A stretch of 37,804 nucleotides of DNA from a virus. Positions 1-6,854 of the stretch are shown here, piece by piece. How positions within the stretch are numbered: position 1 is the first letter of the stretch; the number at the start of each line of letters is the position of its first letter. The stretch is taken from the IMG/VR virus record IMGVR_UViG_3300007509_000022, positions 1 through 37,804 of that record. One strand, 5' to 3'. The notes under the pieces were generated by a model that did not search any database, was not told the DNA's origin, and worked only from the letters and a program-made list of their open reading frames with translations. Both the position numbers and the translations under genes were made by a program.

Positions 1-243
1 GATATCCAAGTCGATTATGCAGACAACTTATTGACTATTAAATCCGTTAAGGAAGAGAAAGATAGCAAAGAATCTAATGGAATAATCCATAAAGGTATTG
101 CTAAAAGATATTTCTCTAAGGTATTTACCATCGCTGATGATGTAGAAATCAAAGGTGCTGAGTTAAAAGACGGATTACTGAAAGTATCTTTAAATAAGAT
201 TCTTCCAGAGTCTAAAAAGTCGAAATCAATCGAAGTTAAATAA
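1..243 (+). CDS. Small heat-shock protein (Hsp20/alpha-crystallin), 3' part
   Basis: The reading frame is open from base 1, so the gene is cut by the window edge and the visible 80 residues are the C-terminal part of an alpha-crystallin domain. The sequence shows the family pattern: a strand like DYADNLLTIK, then GIAKRYFSKVFTIADDV, then the signature A-x-L-x-x-G-L-L-x-V (AELKDGLLKVSL), and a C-terminal I-L-P resembling the IXI/V tail motif that controls oligomer assembly. Family members hold unfolding proteins in an ATP-independent way. Phage copies probably help virion protein folding. A TTG at 31 could be mistaken for a start but lies inside the domain. A GC-rich hairpin follows directly after the stop codon. 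The identification is firm, but the N-terminus is missing. Confidence 0.85.
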   Translation, partial: DIQVDYADNLLTIKSVKEEKDSKESNGIIHKGIAKRYFSKVFTIADDVEIKGAELKDGLLKVSLNKILPESKKSKSIEVK

Positions 244-252
244 TCAACCAAC

Positions 253-269
253 GGGGCGCTTGGCGCCCT
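253..269 (+). terminator. Hairpin after the Hsp20 gene
   Basis: GGGGCGC (253-259) and GCGCCCT (263-269) pair around a 3-nt loop TTG, starting nine bases after the Hsp20 stop codon. The following bases are GTTTGG, so the U-tract is short. It is a plausible weak intrinsic terminator or an mRNA 3' end stabiliser. Confidence 0.55.
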
Positions 270-336
270 GTTTGGATAGGCTTGAGGCTTGAGGCTTTAA
301 AAATCACAACGCCTCACGCGTATGTCCTACATTTTA

Positions 337-460
337 AGGGATAAGTGGTGGTTATTGATTTAACGGTCAATGAAAAATTAGAGATTCGGAATACCGAATC
401 AAATTCGCTCGTTAGAGCAGGACACCACCACATGCCCGCCAGGACGACTTTCCGATCCCT
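337..460. ncRNA. Candidate cloverleaf-shaped structured RNA
   Basis: No gene fits between the Hsp20 stop and the 3' end of the minus-strand helicase, but the stretch is rich in nested inverted repeats. GTGGTGGT (345-352) pairs with ACCACCAC (424-431). Inside it lie three further helices: ATTGA/TCAAT (354-358 with 367-371), GATTCGG/CCGAATC (383-389 with 394-400, loop AATA) and GCTC/GAGC (407-410 with 415-418, loop GTTA). An outer AGGGAT/ATCCCT helix (337-342 with 455-460) encloses all of it. Together they give a four-way junction. It is not a canonical tRNA: there is no 7-nt anticodon loop and no TTCRANY T-loop. The strand cannot be told because pairing works for both; it could be read from the Hsp20 side or the helicase side. 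It might also be a DNA-level cruciform. Confidence 0.45.
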
Positions 461-472
461 ATTCATAAAATT

Positions 473-1903
473 CTAAATCCATGCCTTTAATTCCTCTCCC
501 ATAATTTGAGAAGCTATGTTAACTTTTTCTTTTAAAGCTTTCACAATTCTTTCATCAACAGTGTTCTCCGCAAGGATGTCTATATAAGTCATTGGATATT
601 TTTGTCCTATTCTATCTATTCTTGCTTCTGATTGTTGTCTCTTCTCCAGGTCATAACCATTAGAATAATATATCATAGTAGAAGCTGCGGTTAATGTAAT
701 ACCATAACCACCGGTTTGTGTGGTACCTACAAAGAATCTGCATTCTGGATTATTCTGGAAATTTTCGATATTTTTTTGACGGTCGGCCATAGGGGTTAAA
801 CCGTAATAATCGACGAAACTATTTTCGCCAAACTTTTTCGAAATCTCCCTTAAAATCCTATGTACGTCTCTTTGCCAATGTGCCCATATAACTACCTTTC
901 CTTCTATTTCTTCTAATACATCCATTAATTCGGGTAACCTATTTGAATCTACTTCCTGAAAAGTGCCATCATCTGCAGTAAAGTGACCACAGGTAATTTG
1001 CTGGAGTCTCATCAATTGAGTAAGAACAGTAGCTGTACTCATCATTTTTCCATTCATTTGAGCAAGAGCTAATACTTTCATTTGTTTATATAGTTTAAGT
1101 TGATCTGGTGTTAATTGGACCGTCCTCTTTATATATGTCTTTTCTGGAAGATCTAAGCAGTCATCTTTTAAAACTCTATTTGAAAAAGGCTTAAGTTTTT
1201 CTGATAATTCAGCTAAATGCTGATAACCAACTACAACTTGAACAGATCTCCCACTAAAATTAGCTGTTTTCATAACTGCATATCTAGTTCTAAACGTATA
1301 ATAAGAAGTATGTCCCAATAATTCTTTCTTTAAAAATTCACATTGTTTATATAAATCTAATGGGGATTTAGTGACAGGAGAACCTGTAAGAATTCTTTTA
1401 TATTGTGCATATTCCCCTAAGGAACATAAATGTTTAGTTCTTTTAGCATCAGGGTTTTTAATAGTAGTAGATTCATCAATTGCCATCATAGTCCTGTGAC
1501 AACGTAAAAATTTAGCAGCAAACTCTACACCTTTTTTAGTAGAAAAAGCTTCAACGTTCATAATTAAAACATGTAAGTCTTCTACTGGTTGAAATAGCCT
1601 ATCTAATTCTTTTTGTTGTTTTTTATTGATTAATGATTGCCATAATACATCAGTATGCTCTACATGATCGGGCATATGGGCCGGTAATTCTTGTTCATAC
1701 CAAGTTTTAACCACTCCTTTTGGTGCCACAATTAAGACACCATTTATCTTGCCTTTATCATATAACATTGCAATATTATCTATCAGTACCTTTGATTTTC
1801 CAGTACCCATTTCCATAAAATAGGCAAAGTACGACTTGTCCCAAGAAAGCTCTAGCGCTTTTAATTGATGCGCGTATGGCTTTGTTTTAAACTTATAATC
1901 CAT
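473..1903 (-). CDS. SNF2-like superfamily 2 DNA helicase/translocase
   Basis: A 476-residue SF2 ATPase of the SNF2/Rad54 type. Visible motifs in order are the Q-like PYAHQ near residue 10, Walker A MGTGKS (about 32-37), motif Ia VAPKGVVKTW, motif II DEST (143-146) in place of DEAH, motif III LTGSP (172-176), motif V TQTGGYGITLTAA, and motif VI QSEARIDRIGQ with the arginine finger. Such enzymes use ATP to move on duplex DNA and help replication, recombination or transcription remodelling. The ATG at 1903 was chosen because the conserved sequence starts there. A longer frame reaches an ATG at 1960, but that start lies in the -35 box of the gene's own promoter. The gene is transcribed opposite to the adjacent replication cluster and ends facing the Hsp20 gene. 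Confidence 0.88.
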   Translation of the reverse strand: MDYKFKTKPYAHQLKALELSWDKSYFAYFMEMGTGKSKVLIDNIAMLYDKGKINGVLIVAPKGVVKTWYEQELPAHMPDHVEHTDVLWQSLINKKQQKELDRLFQPVEDLHVLIMNVEAFSTKKGVEFAAKFLRCHRTMMAIDESTTIKNPDAKRTKHLCSLGEYAQYKRILTGSPVTKSPLDLYKQCEFLKKELLGHTSYYTFRTRYAVMKTANFSGRSVQVVVGYQHLAELSEKLKPFSNRVLKDDCLDLPEKTYIKRTVQLTPDQLKLYKQMKVLALAQMNGKMMSTATVLTQLMRLQQITCGHFTADDGTFQEVDSNRLPELMDVLEEIEGKVVIWAHWQRDVHRILREISKKFGENSFVDYYGLTPMADRQKNIENFQNNPECRFFVGTTQTGGYGITLTAASTMIYYSNGYDLEKRQQSEARIDRIGQKYPMTYIDILAENTVDERIVKALKEKVNIASQIMGEELKAWI

Positions 1904-1923
1904 AATATTTTTTTCTTTCTGTA

Positions 1924-1951
1924 TTGACTTTAATATAAACATCTTTATATT
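1924..1951 (+). promoter_or_regulatory. Divergent promoter for the plus-strand replication operon
   Basis: -35 TTGACT (1924-1929), 16-bp spacer, -10 TATATT (1946-1951). It lies interleaved with the minus-strand helicase promoter, so the two RNA polymerases could not bind together. The predicted start point falls at or next to the ATG at 1960, which would make the first transcript leaderless or nearly so. Confidence 0.55.
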
Positions 1952-1960
1952 GTTTGTCAA
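1932..1960 (-). promoter_or_regulatory. Sigma70-type promoter for the SNF2-like helicase
   Basis: Read on the minus strand: -35 TTGACA (1955-1960), 17-bp spacer, -10 TATATT (1932-1937). Transcription would begin about 20 nt before the ATG at 1903. A weak AGAAAG ribosome binding site precedes that ATG. Confidence 0.7.
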
Positions 1961-2352
1961 TGTCAGAAAGTATAAATTATGAAGAGATAAAAAATAATTA
2001 TAAACCTAAGGTTTATGTATTACAGGAATTACCCGGCACAAGAGCTGGCTCTCCTAAAATTAATATTATGAGTGCTTCTAAATTTGGAGAATTTAAATTT
2101 CTCCTACCAGAATTTTCTCAAATTATTTTTTCTCCCGGACCGTTAATTTTTAAATTAAGGAGTCTTTTAAAAAATTATACAATAAAAGATTATTTATTAT
2201 TAACTGGTGATCCTGCCATTATAGGTGTAGCATGTTCTATAGTTTCTGAATTTACAAATGGAAAATACAATTTATTGAAATGGGATAAACAAGATAGAAT
2301 TTATTATCCTATAAAAATTAATTTAAACGAGAAAGGAAAAATAGATGAATAG
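1960..2352 (+). CDS. Conserved marine-phage protein of unknown function (130 aa)
   Basis: I recognise this as a small family common in marine phage genomes, but know no function for it. The conserved core reads VLQELPGTRAGSPKINIMSA, followed by FKFLLPEFSQIIFSPGP and DYLLLTGDPAIIGVACSIV. There is no signal peptide or membrane segment; the hydrophobic stretches look like buried strands and a helix of a small alpha/beta domain. The ATG at 1960 has no Shine-Dalgarno sequence and sits next to the predicted transcription start. A TTG at 1954 is also possible. The gene overlaps the next by 8 nt and heads the replication operon, so a role in DNA metabolism is possible from context only. Confidence 0.75.
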   Translation: MSESINYEEIKNNYKPKVYVLQELPGTRAGSPKINIMSASKFGEFKFLLPEFSQIIFSPGPLIFKLRSLLKNYTIKDYLLLTGDPAIIGVACSIVSEFTNGKYNLLKWDKQDRIYYPIKINLNEKGKIDE

Positions 2353-2899
2353 TATTGACTTTGAACAAGACCAACGTGCAGATTTAGATGGCGCAAATGA
2401 TGCCAATAAATTATCTGATCAAGTTGTAAAACTACAGCAACTAGAAGATCAATTAGTTGCGAAAGAAGAGGAACTAAAAGAGCTGAAAAGAAAAGTGGAA
2501 CTAGTTTCAGGAGAAGTCATTCCTACAATGATGCAGGAAATGAATATCTCTACATTAAAATTAGCAGACGGAACTTCGGTAGAAGTAAAACCCGTCTACG
2601 GTGCTTCAATTCCGATAGCAAAAAAGGAAGAAGCATTTAAATGGCTTCGAGATAACGGCCTAGGTGATTTGATAAAAAATGAAATCACTGTTGCCTTCGG
2701 TCGTGACGAAGATAACAAGGCACAGCAATATGCTGTCCTTGCGCAAGGTCAAGGGTACGAACCTGTCCAGAAATTAAAGGTCGAACCTATGACACTTAAA
2801 GCATTGGTCAGAGAGCGTCTGGAATCTGGACAAGAGATGCCCTCTGATCTTTTTAACATGTTCACGGGCAACAGAACAAAAATAACAAGGAACAAATAA
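2345..2899 (+). CDS. Conserved phage protein with N-terminal coiled coil (184 aa)
   Basis: Residues about 25-55 form a charged heptad-like helix (VKLQQLEDQLVAKEEELKEL). A compact domain follows with strands such as ISTLKLADGTSVEVKPVYGASIP and a conserved YEPVQKLKVEPMTLKALVRERLESG region. The family recurs directly upstream of the putative ssDNA-binding protein in marine and environmental podophages, but I know no assigned function. The spacing supports co-translation: the gene overlaps the previous one by 8 nt and the next begins 2 nt after its stop codon. A part in assembling or loading the replisome is a guess from position. Confidence 0.75.
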   Translation: MNSIDFEQDQRADLDGANDANKLSDQVVKLQQLEDQLVAKEEELKELKRKVELVSGEVIPTMMQEMNISTLKLADGTSVEVKPVYGASIPIAKKEEAFKWLRDNGLGDLIKNEITVAFGRDEDNKAQQYAVLAQGQGYEPVQKLKVEPMTLKALVRERLESGQEMPSDLFNMFTGNRTKITRNK

Positions 2900-2901
2900 A
2901 C

Positions 2902-3663
2902 ATGAACCAAGTAGCAGAGAAAAAGACTGCAGGACTTCCTTCAAATATGTTTGAAGAAGATGCAGCAAAAGGACTGGGAAAACTAGGTCAAGAAGATCTA
3001 GCTCTTCCTTTTCTTAAAATCCTTGGGCAACTTTCACCAGAAGTTAATAAACATGATGGTAAGTATGTCGAAGGTGCAGAGCCAGGAATGATTTTTAATT
3101 CTGTCTCTGGAGAGTTATACGATGGAGTGAAGGGCATAGATGTCATTCCTGCATTTTATAAACTTGAATACATCGAGTGGAAAGATAGAGGAGAAGGACC
3201 AGGTGCACCAGTTGCAATCTATGATTCATCTTCTGATATCATGTCTAAGACAAAGCCAGATGCAAACTATAAAGATAGATTACCTAATGGTAATTATATT
3301 GAAAAGACTGCGTCCCACTTTGTAATCATAACAGGTGATAGTCCATCCACAGCTTTGATTTCTATGAAATCTACTCAATTAAAAATTAGTAGAAAATGGA
3401 ACTCAATGATGTCGGGTATTAAAATGAAAGGTGCAAACGGATTGTTTACACCGGCTTCTTTTAGCCATATTTACAGATTAAAAACAACTCAAATGTCAAA
3501 TGATAAAGGCACTTGGATTGGTTGGGAAGTAAGTAAGGTTGGACCCATAACTGATCAACAACTTTATCAGCAAGCTAAATCGTTTTCAGAAAGTATCTCT
3601 AAGGGTGCTGTGAAAGCGAAACATGGCGAAGATAAACCGAAGGATCAACAAAGCATTATCTAA
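2902..3663 (+). CDS. Putative single-stranded DNA-binding protein (253 aa)
   Basis: This 253-residue protein sits between the coiled-coil protein and the primase. It resembles the conserved phage proteins in this position that are often proposed to be SSB-like. Visible features are an acidic flexible N-terminus, a LALPFLKILGQLSPEV segment, a beta-rich middle (GVKGIDVIPAFYKLEYIEW; HFVIITGDSPSTALISMKSTQLKISRKWN) and a long Lys/Gln/Asp-rich C-terminal tail (about residues 225-253). A charged tail after a beta domain fits an SSB layout, but no motif proves it. Start ATG 2902 follows AAGGAAC at a usable distance. Alternatives are a recombination mediator or another replication accessory protein. 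Confidence 0.55.
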   Translation: MNQVAEKKTAGLPSNMFEEDAAKGLGKLGQEDLALPFLKILGQLSPEVNKHDGKYVEGAEPGMIFNSVSGELYDGVKGIDVIPAFYKLEYIEWKDRGEGPGAPVAIYDSSSDIMSKTKPDANYKDRLPNGNYIEKTASHFVIITGDSPSTALISMKSTQLKISRKWNSMMSGIKMKGANGLFTPASFSHIYRLKTTQMSNDKGTWIGWEVSKVGPITDQQLYQQAKSFSESISKGAVKAKHGEDKPKDQQSII

Positions 3664-3675
3664 TTCTCTAAGAGA

Positions 3676-5364
3676 ATGAGTGCACAATGTGGGCCTGGAG
3701 GGAGACTGAAAGGCCCGCACAAAAAAGTTATGGATAAAAGATATATAAAATACTTTGATGGTTATCGTGAAGCTTATGGGTTAGCTGACTTCGAGCATGA
3801 AGAAGCAGTAGTAGATCCAGAAAGCGGAAAGAAAAAACCAGTATACAGATGGAATTTTGAACCTCTAACTGAAAAAATTTACGAGGCTCATATAAAAGGC
3901 ACCCTGTCAATAGGTATTCAACCCTGTAATGAGAACTCAGAAGCAAGATTTGGGGTTATAGATATTGACCCAAACGACTACGATGATTTTAATAAGAAAT
4001 TTTTTATCGATATAATACAGGATTATAATCTACCTTTAATACCGATTGAATCTAAAAGTGGAGGATTACATCTTTGCTTATTCATGGATAGTTTTGTAAA
4101 TGCAAAAGATGTTGTAGCTTTTTTAACTAATTTACTTCCTCTTTTTAAATTAAAACCTAACAACGAAATATTCCCCAAACAAACCGAACTCACAAGACAT
4201 GAAGAAACTGGACAATTAAAACCAGGCCAATTTATTAACCTACCTTACTATGGGAACAAGAGACATGCTTTAAACATAGACGGAACCCCTTTTAAAATTA
4301 ATGAATTTTTACAGGTCGTAGAAGCTAATCTAGTCTCAAAAGATCAATTAAAAACTATTACTGTAGATCTAGATAAAAAAATATACGAAGGAGTCAATGA
4401 AGATTTTATTGATGGTCCACCCTGTCTTGCAGACGTATCTAAAATATCTAACAAAAAAGGTTTTGATGGGAGGGATAGATTTTTATACAACTATCACGTA
4501 TTAGTTAAAATGAAATATCCCGATGATTGGGAGACGAAAGTAAAGAATGCTCCCGTTAAATTTTTTGACGAGGCACATGCTATTGCGTGGTCGGATCAAA
4601 AACTAAAATCTAAAGTAAATTCTTGGACTAAAACTGAGAAAGGTTATACTTGTACTACAGACCCTATTGCTGGTTTTTGTAAAAAGGGCATCTGTGTTAA
4701 GAAAAAATTCGGAGTCTTATCCGGTTCTAAGGGAACTTATCCTGTTTTAACTAATTTAAGAAAGATAGAAATTTTTGAAGAACCTGAATATGAATTTGAT
4801 GTGATTAAACCAGATGGCATTGGTAAAGTAACAATACACTGCCGATCTGTAGAACATTTAAATGATCAACGTAAGCGTAGAAATGCGATTTCAAAAGATG
4901 CAGGATTTTTACCACCATTAATTAAAGGGGATGCAGAACAGTTAATAATGGATGAATTATATAAAACACAAACTAAAGTATCTCCACCAATAGGAACTTC
5001 TCCTAAAGAAAAACTTCATGATGTTTTACACACTAAAATTAATGGACCGAAGGCTACAACAGATGCAGCATTTAAAACTGGATCAGTTTTAATAGAAGAA
5101 GGTTATGCTTATTTTAAATTTGATAAATTTTTTGACAGATTAAAAGCTAAAGATTGGAAATATAAAGAAGAAAAAACAGGTAGGATGATGGAATCAATAT
5201 ATAAGAGTTGTGATGTACAATTCTTGGATCAAAAAAGATTTCCTACTAAAGAAAAAGGTAAGTACACAGCCTCAGTTAAAAATGTTGTACAGATAAATAT
5301 AAAAGATTTTGAAGAAGTACCTATACACCATACTAAAATAAAACATAAAACGGAGATAATGTAA
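3676..5364 (+). CDS. DNA primase of the archaeo-eukaryotic (AEP, TOTE-like) superfamily
   Basis: The N-terminal half is an AEP primase/primase-polymerase domain. Metal-binding DID is at residues 96-98 (FGVIDIDP), the histidine motif GGLHLCLF has its His at about 132, and the basic motif is FPKQ (Lys about 168), followed by GQFINLPYYGNKRH. This matches the AEP branch known from TOTE elements. The middle has a cysteine cluster (TCTTDPIAGFCKKGICVKKKFG) of the kind seen after phage AEP domains, possibly binding zinc. The C-terminal 200 residues look like a winged-helix region. It would make primers, perhaps also polymerise, at the phage fork. Two starts are possible: ATG 3676 and ATG 3730, where the conserved sequence begins; neither has a good ribosome site. 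The gene ends in a TAATG overlap with the next. Confidence 0.85.
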   Translation: MSAQCGPGGRLKGPHKKVMDKRYIKYFDGYREAYGLADFEHEEAVVDPESGKKKPVYRWNFEPLTEKIYEAHIKGTLSIGIQPCNENSEARFGVIDIDPNDYDDFNKKFFIDIIQDYNLPLIPIESKSGGLHLCLFMDSFVNAKDVVAFLTNLLPLFKLKPNNEIFPKQTELTRHEETGQLKPGQFINLPYYGNKRHALNIDGTPFKINEFLQVVEANLVSKDQLKTITVDLDKKIYEGVNEDFIDGPPCLADVSKISNKKGFDGRDRFLYNYHVLVKMKYPDDWETKVKNAPVKFFDEAHAIAWSDQKLKSKVNSWTKTEKGYTCTTDPIAGFCKKGICVKKKFGVLSGSKGTYPVLTNLRKIEIFEEPEYEFDVIKPDGIGKVTIHCRSVEHLNDQRKRRNAISKDAGFLPPLIKGDAEQLIMDELYKTQTKVSPPIGTSPKEKLHDVLHTKINGPKATTDAAFKTGSVLIEEGYAYFKFDKFFDRLKAKDWKYKEEKTGRMMESIYKSCDVQFLDQKRFPTKEKGKYTASVKNVVQINIKDFEEVPIHHTKIKHKTEIM

Positions 5365-5564
5365 TGCACGATGACATAGAAAACACTTTAGAGTTCCAAC
5401 AAATGTTAAATGATATGGAAGATGAGCTGTACGAACGTGATCGCCTGCTTGAGCGAAAACAAATTTTAAAATTTATAAAAGGTAAAACTTTATCAGAAGC
5501 AAAGGAACTTGTTTTTGTTATAAAACATGAAATGCCTCTCAACGCCTTTAGGAAGCTACATTAA
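5364..5564 (+). CDS. Small charged helical protein (66 aa)
   Basis: The frame starts in a TAATG overlap with the primase stop codon and ends in another with the next gene, a strong sign of a real translationally coupled gene. The protein is almost entirely charged helix (NDMEDELYERDRLLERKQILKF), with a second amphipathic segment LSEAKELVFVIKHEMPL. There are no cysteines, no membrane segment and no recognised family. It may be a small accessory or adaptor of the replication proteins, but that rests on context only. Confidence 0.7.
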   Translation: MHDDIENTLEFQQMLNDMEDELYERDRLLERKQILKFIKGKTLSEAKELVFVIKHEMPLNAFRKLH

Positions 5565-6562
5565 TGAAACCATTACCTATAGCTACAATGCAGATTGAAG
5601 TATACAATGTGGAAGAAAGCCCCCTACATCAAATAGTAAAAAAATTAATATATAAAAAAATTCTAGACTTAGAACCCTATAATTTTAATTGTGTGTATCC
5701 TTCTGGTAAGTTGGCTAAAGAAATTTATGGACCCTATGCCCCTCGGGATTTTCCAGAAAGAGAGATATTTAATTATAATGAAAGAAACGAAAAGCAGAAA
5801 GAAATTAGAGAGACTATGACTTGGGACGATCCAAAGATTAAAATACTTTTAGATAATATTTCTGAAACCGGTAGACAGGAAGATAGAGAATATAGCCCAA
5901 ATCCTTTTAGACATGATTCAAGACGTGCCACAACTTATATACCCATACGACCATATGCGGGTAAGATCTTTATGGAGTATGCCTTCTTTCTTAATGGTCT
6001 AAAAATTATTCCAGACATTACCCTGATAGATGAAAAGGAGAAGCCAGAAACGGCTATTGAAATATTATATACGAGCCTACCTAACGCAGACAAATTAATT
6101 AAATATATTGAATCAGATTTAAACGTAATATTTGTTTTTGCTGATGAAGCTATTGAAATATTAGCAACAGATATGACATGTAGGCGAGAGTATTTTAATT
6201 TTCCAATTAGAGAAGCATGGTTAAAAGACACGCCTAAAAAAGAAAAAATTAGTCGAGCAGTTAATATTCTTTTGCATAAAAAACTACATCATAAAAACAA
6301 GGAATATATTACTCACAAAGATGTCATTAAAAATACAGAGTGGGACCCAAACCATAGATGGAAGAAGAATCGTATGAATATAGGTTTAAGAATAGAAACT
6401 ATGTCAGCCGAAGACTCTGGAACCCTGCAAACACATAATTTAAGTCATTCAATGATACAGATGAAAGAAACCAGTTCATTGATTATCTTACTAAGGTATT
6501 TACAAAAATATATAAAAGAAGAAACAACAATAAACAACAAGGAAAGGAGACCTACAGTATGA
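5564..6562 (+). CDS. Unknown 332-aa protein in the replication operon
   Basis: I do not recognise the family. The N-terminal 100 residues are tyrosine- and proline-rich (FNCVYPSGKLAKEIYGPYAPRDFP). The middle contains IIPDITLIDEKEKPETAIEI followed by an LPNADKLIKYIESDLNVIFVFADE segment. The order Pro-Asp, then a short gap, then a hydrophobic-flanked Glu, then a helix and a VIFVF strand faintly resembles restriction-like nuclease or CoiA-like folds, but the expected lysine or glutamine of the active site is not clearly present. The C-terminal 100 residues are basic and Asn/His-rich. It starts by overlapping the preceding stop and overlaps the next start by 4 nt. Confidence 0.7.
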   Translation: MKPLPIATMQIEVYNVEESPLHQIVKKLIYKKILDLEPYNFNCVYPSGKLAKEIYGPYAPRDFPEREIFNYNERNEKQKEIRETMTWDDPKIKILLDNISETGRQEDREYSPNPFRHDSRRATTYIPIRPYAGKIFMEYAFFLNGLKIIPDITLIDEKEKPETAIEILYTSLPNADKLIKYIESDLNVIFVFADEAIEILATDMTCRREYFNFPIREAWLKDTPKKEKISRAVNILLHKKLHHKNKEYITHKDVIKNTEWDPNHRWKKNRMNIGLRIETMSAEDSGTLQTHNLSHSMIQMKETSSLIILLRYLQKYIKEETTINNKERRPTV

Positions 6563-6744
6563 AAATCTGTAAAAAATGTAAAAAAGGAATCGATGACGTA
6601 GTCGGGGAGGCTATGGCACGTGGCCCTCAAACTTTTGAAGAGCATCTAGCATACGAGGAAAAGAAGGAACAGGGTCGTCACCTGGATGATTTCCATAAGC
6701 GCGCGGTTCCGATTGAATGGCATATTTGTGATGATTGTAAATGA
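6559..6744 (+). CDS. Small zinc-binding protein (61 aa)
   Basis: A CxxC pair at the N-terminus (CKKC, residues 4-7) and another at the C-terminus (CDDC, about 57-60) flank a charged helical middle (TFEEHLAYEEKKEQGRHLDD). Two separated CxxC knuckles suggest one structural zinc site closing a small fold. The AAGGAAAGGAG ribosome site before the ATG is strong. The gene overlaps the 332-aa gene by 4 nt and the next ORF by 4 nt, so it is part of the operon. Function is unknown; small treble-clef or ribbon proteins in phages often bind nucleic acid or host enzymes. Confidence 0.7.
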   Translation: MKICKKCKKGIDDVVGEAMARGPQTFEEHLAYEEKKEQGRHLDDFHKRAVPIEWHICDDCK

Positions 6745-6854
6745 GCTATAAACCACCAGTTCCACTGAGTAAATCAGAGAAGAGAGAGGCAATGCTCTTG
6801 GGGGCTATTGTAGCTTTATTGTACCTTTTTGCATTGGGATATTATTTATTATGA
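6741..6854 (+). CDS. 37-aa single-pass membrane peptide
   Basis: The ORF begins in an ATGA overlap with the zinc-protein stop and ends in an ATGA overlap with the helicase start, so it fills the gap exactly. The product has a charged N-terminus (LSKSEKREA) and one hydrophobic segment (LLGAIVALLYLFALGYYLL, residues about 19-37) running to the C-terminus. A ribosome-binding-like GAGAG lies inside the preceding gene. No family recognised. Perfect stop/start coupling on both sides is the main evidence that it is translated. Confidence 0.55.
   Translation: MSYKPPVPLSKSEKREAMLLGAIVALLYLFALGYYLL

Noticed and set aside
337-460. tRNA gene
   Set aside because: A cloverleaf outline exists, but there is no 7-nt anticodon loop, no TTCRANY T-loop and no standard D-loop.
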